From contig WPIO01000259.1 in the NCBI GenBank assembly GCA_009760855.2, positions 29,501 to 93,500 on the forward strand: a DNA stretch of 64,000 nucleotides, read 5' to 3'. The notes below the pieces were generated by a model. The model searched no databases. It worked only from the letters and a program-made list of their open reading frames with translations, and was not told the DNA's origin. The position numbers and the translations under genes were made by a program. Positions 33,594 through 45,600 of this stretch are shown here, in pieces; position 1 is the stretch's first letter, and every line of letters starts with the position of its first letter. Source of the DNA: Cristatella mucedo. Its lineage: Eukaryota > Bryozoa > Phylactolaemata > Cristatellidae.

Positions 33594-34289
33594 CTGCAGG
33601 CGGAACAGAGAGCGTGCAAGTGCGCGGTAGTAGAATTGGAAACAATGTTGAACCGAGTGCTCTGCTAAAATAGAGCCCAGAGTGTGATAGCCCTGCTCGA
33701 CCGAGAAAGAGGCTCTGACGACGACCTTCAACCTCCGTGTGGAATTACCACTGTAGCTTTTCAGTCCATCATCTGCCCTGCCTGGAATAGAATATGATAA
33801 GTAGGCCACGGCAATTCGACCAGTGCCTGACGTTTTGGCTTTGATCATAAGTCCAAGCGTTTCGAATGGAAAGGACTGTGTTTCGGCCAATATAGTGGAT
33901 GGTTCAGTCACGAAAGTGTCTACTTGACAGGGCGCTTTGTACACCTGTGTAATTTAAAAATGACTCACCTTTAGCTAACCGACTAGGGCTACTTGTTTAG
34001 CTGCTGAAAATGAACAGCTGTTCACCTCTATTTTAGATGACTTTGTCCGTGTGAAGAAGCAACCAACGAAGACTGTCGCTTGGCAAACTATGCGGCGAGC
34101 TAGGGAGCAGATTGAGGCGCATAGCCGAAGCATATGTGGCAGCCGGCACCCAACCCGATGTTTGGCTGCTTGTGTGTCCTCTTTCAATATAGGTACCAAT
34201 ACTCGAATATCGAATCGATGTTTTAAGACTGATCAAAGGGTCCACGAGTCGTCACTTAAATCCCACTTGTCAACTGATAAATCGAGTAA

Positions 34290-34500
34290 TATTAAGAATA
34301 GTACATTTGTATGGCACCCTCAAATAACTTATATCACTTTCTAGATACTTTACATATGCTGTACAGAAAAGTATGATCATAGAGGTTTGATGGTATCATA
34401 AATAGTGTCAGCATTCCCTTTGCAGCAGATGTAAAGCACCTAGAAAGAGATTGAGTTCTTTGAGGGCACTTTATCAAGTGTATTATTATTATTAGCATTC
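34290..34500. mobile_element. LINE-A 3' tails, minus then plus
   Basis: A minus-oriented decayed tail (to ~34385) is followed by a plus tail at 34410-34490 (GCAGATGTAAAGCACCTAGA, then ATTATTATT). Confidence 0.6.
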
Positions 34501-34789
34501 ATAATATGGTGAGTGGTAACATGCATAAGCACATAGAGGACAAAGCACAAGGATCCAGCCAATGCTGTGACAAACACGTGGGTTTTGAGCATCGTCGTGA
34601 CGTCAGTCGGGTGTGAGCAACTTGTATTACATGCTGTAAAGGAAGCATGTCAACAATTTATTATTTAATTATTATTATATTAAATTATTACAATTTATTA
34701 TATCAATAATTTTTAATTTTTATTTATTTAGTGGTAGCTTGCAGTGTGTGCTAGAATGAATTGGCATAGAAAAGGTCTATTCACAGGGA

Positions 34790-35240
34790 TGCAGCAAATC
34801 CTGTGAGCTCCTTTATGAGGAGGAGCTATTATCAGCTTTTTCGGCTGCCGAGATTCTTTCTTTGATCTACATGTGGCTTCACTTGCTAGCACCAGCCTAC
34901 CTGTCCTTGAGCTCCGAGTGCTCTAGCACATGCACCGGCTCATCCAGGCTTCAAGTCGTCTTGCTGCGCCTAGCACTGAATTGAAATCTCTTGACGATCA
35001 TGCCTCTAGTTTGTATGCACCACAAGGCTGGAGCTATCCTCCACCTTCTGTCACCATTTGCAGTGACTTTATATCAATTAAAGTCTCAGCTGATGACTGA
35101 TGCTTGCATGCAGTTCCTCTCAGCTTTCCTTGCTGCTGCACCACAGCAGTGACGTCACTACTGCGTCTTTTAATTCCGGTACACTTTGATCAGCTGTGCA
35201 TTATTTAGTGCCTGTTAATAACCAGGGCACGATTACTCGA
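34790..35240 (+). mobile_element. Degenerate LINE 3' region
   Basis: Remnants of the LINE C-terminal pattern (CTAGCACCAGCCTACCTGTC, GCACCACAAGGCTGGAGC) without an open frame. Confidence 0.4.
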
Positions 35241-35509
35241 CCAGTGACCCTTGCGTGTCTTCCCATATGCTTTTGCATGCTGGTGTAAGTATGCTATTCT
35301 ATTAGCATGATTCTTTGCATATCATCAATCCATTGATTGACGATATTGCTTCTCTTGCGCGGCAGAGTTGTACAGGAACTGGACATAGATGTGTGGTTCT
35401 CTTAAGGTGATACACAAATGACATTATTGTTAACCAATTGGCATGCCTCCTTTCCAGTGTGCGTAAAATGCTTGGAAAAGGATTTTGTACTCATCTTTAA
35501 CTCCAAAAA

Positions 35510-35750
35510 GCCATTTAGACTATGTGGGTGTCACGAAGGGAGAGTTTTGTATAGCGCTCTCACAGTCTAAGCGGCTTTCGGTGCGCATTCGGTAGCCAAC
35601 AGACTTAATCCCACACTACAAAGAGAAAGTGGGAAGCATAGCAGAGTCAGGAGAGCAGTTGAGGTAGCTAGTAGCATGGAAGTAGCAGCTCAGGACCGCT
35701 GAAAAAGATGTGCCATAGTTGGTGGTAGGAGAGTAGTTGTCATTAGGGAA
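35510..35750 (-). mobile_element. LINE-B 3' UTR fragment
   Basis: GTAGCCAACAGACTTAATCC, GAAGTAGCAGCTCAGGACCG and GTGCCATAGTTGGTGGTAGG match the LINE-B 3' UTR. Confidence 0.75.
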
Positions 35751-35770
35751 GTTCGCATATATAATTATTA

Positions 35771-36106
35771 TTAATCTGCCCTACCGTGCCAGCAGCCGTG
35801 GTAGCAGCTACTAACAAGCGAGTGTGCAATGCAGCCAGTGACGAAGTCGACGTGGCCATACATTGACAGCTCTGCGAAACAGGCTCGTGCAGTGGCTCGG
35901 CTCACCCGGTTGTCACTGAAGAAGTCCACTTTAGTGCTGAACACTTCGGGTGTCTGAAACCAAGTTTTCCCCCACGCCGTTCTTGAGCCAAGCTCTAAAA
36001 TAGTGAGCACAAAACTGGTGAGAAATGGCAACAAGTCTTTAAGGTGCCCCTGCAGCGGCTGCTGCAAAGCAGCAGTGGCCAGGACCAACAGCACCAATGC
36101 CGCCAT
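35771..36106 (-). CDS. Possible small secreted cysteine-containing protein
   Basis: A single open frame from ATG 36106 (context AAAAAAATGGCG, preferred over the in-frame ATG at 36124) to TAG 35771, 111 residues. The start looks like a signal peptide (MAALVLLVLATAALQQ), followed by a mature part with four cysteines near the end, including a CYHGC motif. No family is recognised. It lies in the presumed intron of the SHIPPO gene on the same strand, beside a LINE-B fragment. A donor-like GTGAGC inside the frame (near 35910) means part of it could be intronic. It may be a chance ORF. Confidence 0.35.
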   Translation of the reverse strand: MAALVLLVLATAALQQPLQGHLKDLLPFLTSFVLTILELGSRTAWGKTWFQTPEVFSTKVDFFSDNRVSRATARACFAELSMYGHVDFVTGCIAHSLVSSCYHGCWHGRAD

Positions 36107-36721
36107 TTTTTTATGTGATGGCACGTACGACCTTACGAGACGTCGGCTCAGACGGCTTTCGATGGCCTGCTAGCTAGCGATGCAAGTCGAGACGTGAGAG
36201 CTGTGCCGATCTCGCAAGAGCTGTGCTGATCAGTCACGTGGTTGGTTGGATCACATCGCGAGCTGCTGCTGCTGCTTAGGCTACTGCTGTCGCTTGGATA
36301 GCTGCCTCTGCCTCAGCGCAACGTATGCAGCTGCTGCAGCATGTGCAGCGGAGGGGCCAGTCAGAAGGAGTGTGTTGGCAGCGTGATGGCACAGGGCGCT
36401 GTGCAGCTCACCAGCTGCTCTCCCTAGGCGATCTCCGGCGTTGTAAGCCGACCCCCTCGGGAGCGTTGGCGGTCATGAGCCAGGAGCTCCTGGCAGGCGA
36501 GGGTGAGCCGGTCCCTGCAAGATGGGGGAGAGTCGGCCATCTCCTTCCTCCCAGGGGGGAGGAGGGAGGGCCGGAAGGTGGAGCAGAGTGGATGAGCAGG
36601 CTCTGTTCTGCACCGGTGGTGGAGGAGCGAGAGTGAGAGCTCCGGCGGAGGAGCGAGAGTTAGAGCTCTGGCAGGCATGGAGGAGCTAGCGAGGGCTCTA
36701 GGCTTCAGCGCTCGCTCGAAC

Positions 36722-36923
36722 CTTTCTCGGGCCAGCAACGAGGGCGCATTGTGTAGGCCGGCGCGTTGGTCTCGTTCAAGGGCTTCACGTGGTGCGCCGA
36801 GTAGGCCTGCGGTCCCGGCGTGTCCATGTCGATGTTGAGCGGCGGCCGAGCCTCGATCGCCTCGCGAAGCGACAGCATCTTGGCCTTCGGGAGCCGCTGG
36901 TCGATGTAGAAGTTGGCTTCTGC
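36722..36923 (-). CDS. SHIPPO-repeat (ODF3/CIMAP-like) exon, upstream part
   Basis: Read on the minus strand from an acceptor (CCGGCCTCAG|) in phase 0, this exon codes AEANFYIDQRLPKAKMLSL followed by DMDTPGPQAYSAHHVKPLN and NAPAYTMRPRCWPEK. The pairing of a TPGPxxY motif with an APAYTM motif is the SHIPPO repeat of outer dense fibre protein 3 / CIMAP proteins, which bind microtubules in cilia and sperm flagella. The likely donor is GAAAG|GTTCGA, ending in phase 1. The longer ORF in another frame here is a shadow. The next recognised exon (33593) starts in phase 0, so one exon between them is missing or the donor is misjudged. The start codon is not found. Confidence 0.65.
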
Positions 36924-37114
36924 CTGAGGCCGGACACCGGACCTGCTGGATAAAGCGTTTATGCAGGCGCTGTCGCCAACACATTCCTGTCGGACTCACG
37001 GCAGCTGAGCTGCCGCAGGGGGCTGCATGGGCGGTCGTGAGCACGCTGTAGGCCCTAGCACGTCGTGCCCTAGCACGTCGTGCTATCGCGCATTGAAAAC
37101 CATCGCCGGACCTC

Positions 37115-37200
37115 ATGCTTCCTTTGCAGCATATGCTAAGTGCCTAAAATACAGATCAAGCTCTCTGAGGGCGCTATAGAAACGTTTTATTATGATAATT
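37115..37200 (+). mobile_element. Diverged LINE-A 3' tail
   Basis: CATGCTTCCTTTGCAGCATA followed by CTCTCTGAGGGCGCTATAGA and a TTATTATGAT tail. Confidence 0.65.
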
Positions 37201-37256
37201 ATCAGCAGTCCGTGTGAGCATAGGCAGCTGTGACCATGCCCCTCCTAGTAGCTTTC

Positions 37257-37296
37257 AAACTTGACCCCATCCTGGCTCAATGTTGGGGTCAAGTTT
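37257..37296. repeat. Perfect 13-bp inverted repeat
   Basis: AAACTTGACCCCA (37257-37269) and TGGGGTCAAGTTT (37284-37296) with a 14-base loop; could fold as a hairpin. Confidence 0.8.
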
Positions 37297-37884
37297 ATTA
37301 ATTAGTTTAATTATTGCTATCACCATGACAGCTCACCTCGGCATGCTAGGATCCAGCAGTCCTGTGTGCCCACGGGCTGCTGTGACCACGCCCTTCCGAA
37401 CTTTACCTCAGCCGGGGTATCAGCAATCACTGGCAAGCTGTCCTGCCTGGGCAGCTGGTGCAGCCTTGGCTGCATTCTGGGGAACTCGTGCACTCTCTCC
37501 TACTAGCACCAGCAACAAGAACTGGGGAGACGGTCCGGACAAGTGCACCCCTACCTAGCACGTTATGGTAAGCCTGTAAAAAAGAGCCGCAAGAAATGAA
37601 GGAGCCACACAACTCGCTTGCCTAGATCGGCAGCTGGTTATCTGAAATTGGAGCGTTTGTGTGGCTCTCAGCTAAGTGCGAGAGTAAGTCGTCTGCTCCC
37701 CACGTTATCAATGCATCGATCAGATCAGGTCGTATAAAGGTCATCTAATAGATCAACTTAGGTAAAGGCTATATAAGAAAAAAGGTCATATAATAAACCA
37801 GATCAATATAAAGGGCAGGCTTTTCAACTGGCTAAGTGAACGTTTGGGTGGTACCTCTGACCTCTACTCATCCTGGCCAAATCG

Positions 37885-38035
37885 AGTGTGTGGCAGCCCA
37901 GGTGTGGCCCGTAGGTAGGGTGCTGGCCTGTAACGACAACGGTCGTGGGTTCTTCGAGCCCTGCGGTATCTGTATAGTACAAGGATAGAGATAGAGCTTT
38001 CTATTGGGTCACTATATACAAATGAATTGCATTTA
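37885..38035 (+). mobile_element. Diverged tRNA-derived SINE
   Basis: Head-like GTGTGGCCCGTAGGTAGGGT, B-box-like GTCGTGGGTTCTTCGAGCCC and a tail with GAGCTTTCTATTGGGTCACT. Confidence 0.45.
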
Positions 38036-39889
38036 AGCAACTCGGGGGGGGGGGCACCAGGACTACAGCTTATAAGTAAAATCGCTGCACCACTGGTAGC
38101 CTTTAAGAGTGCACGAAACTGGTGGAGGCAGGGTTTAGCCGACAGGCAGGTCGTGTGCTAAGCCAGACCAGTCGCCCTGTGGCTTCTGTACTGTCGCCAA
38201 GGCATGCTACTGCACGATTACAATACACGCGTCATAGTTAGAACAAATCGGTGCTTGCTCAGCGACCGATTCGGGAAGTTAGGTATGACAGCAAGGCTGA
38301 CAAGCTCCAGTGCCTCTAGAAATATTTTCATATGTTCTTGTTTCGATACATGGATACACATAAATATCTGGTGCTGGATTTGCTATGAACACCATTAAGG
38401 TAGCTTCGACAGTCGACGTAGATTTCCGTGCTGATAGCACTAATTTTGCTGCAGACCGCTTTTACTAAGGTGGCCACTGTGCTAGTCACCACTCAGCTGC
38501 CCCTGATTGCTGATGCCGCTCCGCTGCTGCTGCTGCCACTTAGCCGATACTGCCGCTGCTGCTGCCTCTCACTGAACTGCAGCAGCAGCCACGGCCCGGT
38601 AGTGCACTTTGCGGGCCTGCAGGTCGTAGCCGGTGCGAGCCGCTTTGGCAGGTAGAACCAGGTGCGCTGGAAACAGCGAGCTCCGCAGCAGAGGCCCGTG
38701 TTCGTCTGTAGTCGCCGCCGCCCCCACAGAGGCAGTTGTGGGCGGCGTGCCACCGCTGCCTTGGCGCTCCACCATGCTGCCTGCAAGCAGAGTTATGCCT
38801 CCTGCAAGCGAGAGTTATGACAGTCAACTGCGACTCGACGGCTTGCAAGTCGCAGGCAAAAAGCTGGCAACCGTTGTTCTCAGCCGGTTGGAGTCAGGCA
38901 CCCCTCTCCCTTGCCCACAACCGGGAAGCATTCGCAGGCATCCGAACTTGCCATGCAAAGAACGATAGAACGATTTGCGAGATGCAAACATGAATTAATA
39001 AGGTAGGAGAGCCAGGCTATCGAGTTATCGAGCGGCTCATCGAGCTGCGACCGGAGGGAACAGGGATCGGCCAATTGGCCGACGACCGTCGAGCATATCA
39101 TGAGCTCCGACGAGTATTAAGACCCGGGCTCTGGTAATTTCGTCGCGATTACATGCCTTGGTGCCACCATAGCATCTCACTCGCCCTGGCCGGCAATGAT
39201 AGTAATTCACAGGAGCACATTTGCATTTCGCCCATGGACAATCTAATCTCTCGATCCAGGGACTCTACCCATGCTGTAAAGGAAACGCGGACTTTTAGTT
39301 AAGGATTAGTGGAAACGTGCACACGATGACCATGTTTGAGCACACAAGCAGCAGCCAGCCATGCTCAGTGCTTGTTGTGTGCGTTCGGTACATAAAAAAT
39401 ATATGATGCATTTGCACAGTGCCTTAGAAAAACCTAATCTCTATATCCAGGCATTTCATATTAGCAATCGGGGCTCGAGTCGGCGACCTGGGCCGTCAAA
39501 GGCTGGCACCCAAGCAGGGGCAGGAGTCGAGACAATGCCAGCACTGTCAACATTGCTGCTGAAGGCGACTAGAGAGAGGACCAGTCTGGTCTCCCTAGTC
39601 GCTGCTGCCGCCGGTCCACTCCAGTCAGCCCGGTAGCCACGGTAGGGCACGTCACGCAGGTGAGGCACTTGCACTCACTGATGAGAGCAGACATGCACCA
39701 GAGCAGCAGCAGGCAAACTGCTCGGTAGTCGGTGTCGAGCAAATCGTCCGGAATTAATAATGAACTACACACACACACATACTAGCTCAAGGCCCACGAG
39801 GCGTTCGCACTACAGCGGTTCTTGGAAATCGTCTATGCGAAACCTGTAAAGAGAGACTGGCAGTGAGTGGGGCACGAGTGAGTGGAAGA

Positions 39890-39972
39890 TGAGGAAGGAG
39901 GTGAACGCGGAAGGAGGTGAACGCGGAAGGAGGTGAACGCGGAAGGAGGTGAACGCGGAAGGAGGTGAACGC
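39890..39972. repeat. 16-bp minisatellite
   Basis: Five units of GGAAGGAGGTGAACGC in a row. Confidence 0.9.
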
Positions 39973-41939
39973 TAGCTATCTCGGAGAGAGGGAGAAAGAA
40001 ACGGCCAGCAGCCAGGTGTGGGGGGGAAGTAGCCAGTCGCACCGAGCTCGCTGTTCGGAAGCCCCGCTGGGGGCTAGAAGACCGCCAGCTCTGGCACACG
40101 ACGACCCAGCGACTTCTGTGGCATTCCCAGCAGCCTCCAGCTATTGACAAGGCTTGGAACTCGGGTAGCGAATTGCTACTGCTCATCGCTGGCTTCCCAA
40201 TGTCTACGCAAGTTTGGCTCGGTACAGGAACCGTGGGCACACGAGCACGTGGTCGCTATGCTGCCACTGCAGGCTGCTGCTGCCACTGCACTGCAGGCCT
40301 CAGACCGCCGGCTGCTCATGCCGGCTGATTACGGCCCGTAGGGCAGTAGCCGACGAGTTTCCGGTGGACCTGCACAACCGAGACCAATGAGACCCGACAA
40401 GTCTCAGGCGAACATTGAGGGTACGCGACGCTGAGAGGAATTTGAGGCGAGCGTCGATACCGTCGTACGTAACAGGCTAGCACCAGCTTCACCGAATTCA
40501 CGCCGACCTTGACGAATCGGGTAGCGCTTGTAATCGGCCACGCCACGGCAGCCGTCGGGCGCCTGCGTCAGCGGCGAGGTCGGCTTGCCGCAAGCTCACC
40601 GCAACCGCCCAAGCAGGCGCCGTGCCGATGCGCCTTATTCCACCAATGCTCCGCCAGGGGGCTTAAGTTGTTACGATGGGCTAGACCGCGAGCTCCGCGC
40701 GATTACAATTCTGCAAGGGCGCACCAATTGAAGAGTCGCAACTACCCAGCGGCCGTCACTGAGCAGCTATAATGGCAGGCCGTGCAGCTGCTACGCTGGA
40801 TCCGAGAGAGAAGAAACGGCGCCAAAAGCAGAACCACAGCGGCACTGGCGGACGGCTCGTTCGTCCGGCGGCCGCAGGACTCACAGACTCACGCGACTCC
40901 AGCAGCGAAGTATTTCGGGACCGATGCAGCGCTCACCTGCGCAGTCGCCGCCGCCGCTCGTTTCTGAGCTTCGTACGCTGCTCCGTCTATTCGACGCAGC
41001 ACCGCGCGAGCACTACACCGAACACTGCAGCGGCAGCAGGAGGCCCCGGGTCCAGTGCAAGGCACCGTCGACTTCCGCCCGGTGACCTTCGGTTGCTAAG
41101 ATACCTACTTGTACCCCTCTACCCCTCCGCCTTACTCCTACTTGAATCGCAGAGACGAAGGTAGAGGTAGGAGTGCGTCCTATTACCGCGCGCCTGCGAT
41201 TTTAAGTTTAAGACTTGCTAAGTGGGCTGCACTGCACACTACATCAGGCGCATGCGGTCTCGTCCTAAGATCGCAGTCTCCTGAGGGAGGGTTGGCGATG
41301 AAGGCGACACGCCCCCGGAAGTGTGGGGCCCGCGTAGCCCGCTGCGGCGCGAAGCCGTTGACGTCGAGGCCGCTGGTGCTTCAATCTCTTGCAATGCTAG
41401 GAAATATTCATCGAGTGTCTCATTAGAAAATGAAAATGTTTGTACTCTATTTTTTCTGATGAACTTAGTGAGTTTCTTGAATTGGGTTGTTACGTACTAG
41501 CCGTCGCCGTTTCAATGAAATAACGTCGTCGTCGATTTTCTTGACGGTGGCACGGGAGCAGCCGCCTGCAACCGCCTTGATGCGACACGGAGACCGTTCT
41601 TTAATGGCATTAGCAATATCAAGAATGCGGCAACCTCCAGACACGTTCCTGGCTGCGCCACTAATGGCCGCCACCCGTTTCAGCAATCGCACGCGCATGA
41701 AATTTCTGCTCCGGCGAGGTTGCACGAGCAGCCGGTTTCGAATGCGCCTAGCACTACTTCCGGATGTAGCGCAGCTGCTCTCGGTAAAAAAAAGCAGCGA
41801 GAGCGCAGGGCCTCAACATAGCACGGCTATCAATCTTCTCCTAGAGAGCTCAAATCGGATATTCTCTCTTCTTGATGATAGCGAATACACCATTGAAATC
41901 AGCATACGTGTTGACGTTGGTGAAAATTGGCATGCAATG

Positions 41940-42205
41940 TAATGCATCTCCTCAAGTAACTCCACAAAGACTAAATGGAATAAGAGCTTTCTTCGAAACT
42001 TGCTGGGAAGGTGAGCTTTCTGTAGCTGTCTACTCGAAGTCTGGGCGGCTCTCGGTACTCATCCTGCAGCAAACAGACTTCTCACACAACAAAGAGAACG
42101 TGAGAAGCATATCGCAGTGGTGAGGGGAGTCGAGGCAGTGAGTAGTAGCATGTAAGTAGTACCATAGGACGGCTGAAAAGGATGTTGATCGGTAGGCAGC
42201 AGGGA
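41940..42205 (-). mobile_element. LINE-B 3' UTR fragment
   Basis: Diverged copy: CTCCTCAAGTAACTCCACAA, CAGACTTCTCACACAACAAA, GTGAGAAGCATATCGCAG. Confidence 0.65.
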
Positions 42206-42214
42206 GTAGATGTC

Positions 42215-42378
42215 ATTGCCGCGATGGCACACTGGGTAAGGCGGTTGCTTTCACGACCGAGGTCCCGTGGGTTCAATTATTGCGGTGGGCGATTCTTCAT
42301 CGCTACTGCGAGCGGTGGTGATAGCCGTAAAGGCTCTTATACTACACTCTATACTAAAAGAGGCTGTTTAATCAGCTA
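42215..42378 (+). mobile_element. tRNA-derived SINE
   Basis: A box in GATGGCACACTGGGTAAGG, B box GGGTTCAATTATTGC, body CGAGCGGTGGTGATAGCCGT and tail AGAGGCTGTTTAATCAGC. Confidence 0.85.
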
Positions 42379-42639
42379 AGACCTGTTTAAAGTTATTCTG
42401 ATTGTTATTTAACCGTAGCGCCTAAGAAATTACGTGCCTACGGACATATAAACGCTTATCGCTTCGGGCTGCTGGGTCTCCCACGCCGGCGGCTGCCTTA
42501 GCTACGCCGGCGGCTAGTAACCTACTTGTTAGTTATGATTGTCAGCAGCTGCTGTCGCTTCGTTATCGTATATCAAATGCATTCCTAGATATTAATGTTG
42601 TTGCTAAGATTCATGAACTATGCATTTACAAAAGAAAAG

Positions 42640-45600
42640 CACACCATAGCCGCCGCTGTGGCAGGAACCGCGAGCTCAGACGCCGCTCGTTTGGTATTCC
42701 TAGCATTGCCTCGAACCGCTCAGCACGCTCCCCCCCCCCCGCATGCGTCACTGTAAATCTCTTTAACTTAGTGGTCATCAGGCCTGTTGTAACCCAATCG
42801 GCCAGACTTAAGGCTTGCCTTTGGAATCCTCGCTCAATGTGCAATAGACCTCTAGTAATAAACGACCTTATTTCTGAAAATGGTATCGACCTGCTCGCCC
42901 TAACTGAAACTTGGCTGAAATTGATAAACTGCCCGACAATTGAAGACGCTACTCCATCTGGTTTCTCATTCTTTCACACCCCTAGATCAATCAAAACAGG
43001 AGGTGGAGTTGCTACTATCGTGCGCTCGAAATTCAACTTCAAGCCATTTGCAGTACCCTCGAAGCAGTCTTTTGAATCTATTATCCTGGTCTCACCCAAA
43101 AACAAGCTACCGATAGTGGCAGTAGTCCATCGCCCACCAGGTACCAAATCCTCCTTTATCTCAGATTTCTCCGATCTCATTTCGATTCTGTGTGCAAGAA
43201 ATCGATCCTTCCTCGTCATTGGTGATTTCAACGTTCACTTTGATAACTTATCTGACGCTTTCAGCACCGAATTTCGGGCATTGACTGACTCATTATCTCT
43301 TGTGGCTCATGTGCATGGCCCTACCTACATGAAGGGTCAAACACTTGACCAAATTTTCTCATATAACTGCACTTTGTCATCACCAATTATCACCAAATCC
43401 TGCTTATCTGACCACATGCAGATCTCATTCAATCTACAGTGTGTGCCCACATCCTCCTCTAAAATAACCTGTGAATCGCTAAACCTCAAGACCCTTGACA
43501 TCGATGCTGTCCGTGCGAGAATATCTGCTTCACCTTTGCTGCTCAGTCCTCCCTCCGATCTGTCATCACTGGTAGATTGCTACAACACGACACTAGCTGA
43601 CACGCTAGACGAGTTTGCACCTCTGACAAAGCCCACTGTGCGCCCCCGCCCAGACGACCTATGGTTTACCACAGACGTTAAATTAGCCAAGTCTACTAAA
43701 CGAAAGCTTGAAAAGGCATACAAAAGATCCGGACTAACTGCCCATCGACAGGCATATGAAGACTACTGTAGGTCGTACCAATCGATCCTAGCAAAGGCCA
43801 AGTCTAGCTTCTACAGAAACATTGTTGAATCACAGATGCACAATCCAAAAATGCTGATGTCGACAATAAGCCATCTCCTCAACTGTTCCCAGGTTAGCTC
43901 CTTACCTGATGATCCTTGTGATGATCTAGCCGATCGCTTCTCTCGATTCTTTGTGCAGAAGATAGACGAGATCAGGGAATCCATCCCTGCGATGACAACC
44001 TTCCCACTAGAATGCTGTTTCACGGTTCCTGACTGCGCCTCAATGTCTGCATTTAAGCAGGTCATTAGTGATCTAGTCCTGAAGTTCGTATCTCAATCAA
44101 AGAAGACAACAAGTCCACTGGACCCTATTCCCACTGTCCTGCTCATACGCTGCATTGATCTGCTGCTGCCATGCATAACCAACATCATTAATATGTTATT
44201 AGCCTCAGGTCAGGTCCCAGCACCTTTCAAAAAAGCTGTAGTCAGGCCACTACTCAAAAAAGCTTCACTAGACCAAGAGAACTTGAGCAATTACCGCCCA
44301 GTCTCCCTTCTACCATTCCTATCAAAGACACTGGAACGGGTCGTGGTGAACTAGCTGAACTCTTACATCGAAACCTCACACCTTGTAATGTAATGTATCT
44401 CCGTCAGTAACTCCACAAAGTCATAAAGACCATGTGGGTGTTACGCAGGAGAATTTTGTATAGCGCACTCACAGCCTAAGCGGTATTCGGTACGTATTCG
44501 GTAGCCAACAGACTTCGTCTCACGTAACAAAGAGAACGTGGGAAGCATAGCAGAGTTAGGAGAGCAGTTGAGGTAGTGAGTAGCATAGAAGTAGCAGCTC
44601 AGGACCGCTGAAAAAGATGTGCCATAGTCGGCAGTTGGAGAGTAGATGTCGTTTCGTAAGAATTGTAGAAGCGAGTTCCACAGTCTAGGACCTGCAGAGC
44701 TAAAGCTTCTGTCGCCAACTGTCTTTAAGCTGAGGAATGGGACAGCTAATTTATTGTCCACACAGGACCTGAGGGCTCGAACAGGCTGAAACTGATGTAG
44801 CAGTTCAGCTAGGTATGAAGGAGCCAAGCCGTGGCAGGCCTTGTGGGTCAATGTAAGAACTTTGCTCCGTATCCTTTGCTCAACCGGCAACCATCCTAGC
44901 TCTTCCAGAAAAGGTGACACGTGCTCAAACCACTGGGACTTGAAGACCAGCCTTGCAGCCATATTCATAGTCTGCTGTAGTGGCATAATAGCTTTCTTTG
45001 GTAGCCCAGCCAAAAGGGAATTACAATAATCAAGCCGAGACAGAACTAAAGAGCTAGTTAAATTTTTTACAAGCCACTGTGGGAGACGGCTTCTAATCTT
45101 GGATAGGGATCGGATGTGATGGCTAGCTGTAGAGGCCTTGCTAGTAAGTTCCAGTCTGGCTTTAGAGCTAATCACTCCACAGATTCAGCATTGCTTCGGG
45201 TATACACCGACCTACTTAGGAATGCAGACATGGGTAGAGTGTCTCTTCTTGCTTTGCTCGATATTTCGGCAGCTTTTCATACCATCGATCACAATGTACT
45301 TCTAGAGCGTCTCTTATCTCGCCTGGGCATCACTGGCACTGCTCTGCAGTGGTTCAGGTCCTATCTCAGTGGGAGACTCCAGAGTATTGACGTGAATGGA
45401 CAAAGATCATCTGAAGTACCTCTAAAATATGGAGTACCTCAGGGCTCTGTGCTAGGTCCGGTTCGTTTCACGGTTTATACTCTGCCTCTTGCTGATGTGA
45501 TTGCCAAACACAATCTAGGCTTTCACTTCTATGCAGATGACACTCAGTTGTACCTTTGCTTTGATTCCTCCCAGCCTTCGAGCACCTCAAATTCTCTCAA

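Larger units (their letters stand above)
37300..41480. other. GC-rich region without a recognised gene
   Basis: Many open frames on both strands arise from GC and CTG richness. A plus ORF from ATG 40772 begins MAGRAAATLDPREKKRRQK, but no donor, domain or partner exon was identified. Minisatellite at 39890. Confidence 0.4.

Noticed and set aside
36424-37116. 230-codon minus ORF
   Set aside because: Arg/Ala-rich and GC-driven; the SHIPPO motifs lie in a different frame of the same strand.
40772-41164. ORF beginning MAGRAAATLDPREKKRRQK as a first exon
   Set aside because: Start looks plausible, but no donor, partner exon or domain was found and the rest is Arg/Ser-rich by composition.
42974-43231. 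Minus-strand ORF within the LINE-A endonuclease
   Set aside because: Shadow of the plus-strand endonuclease frame.
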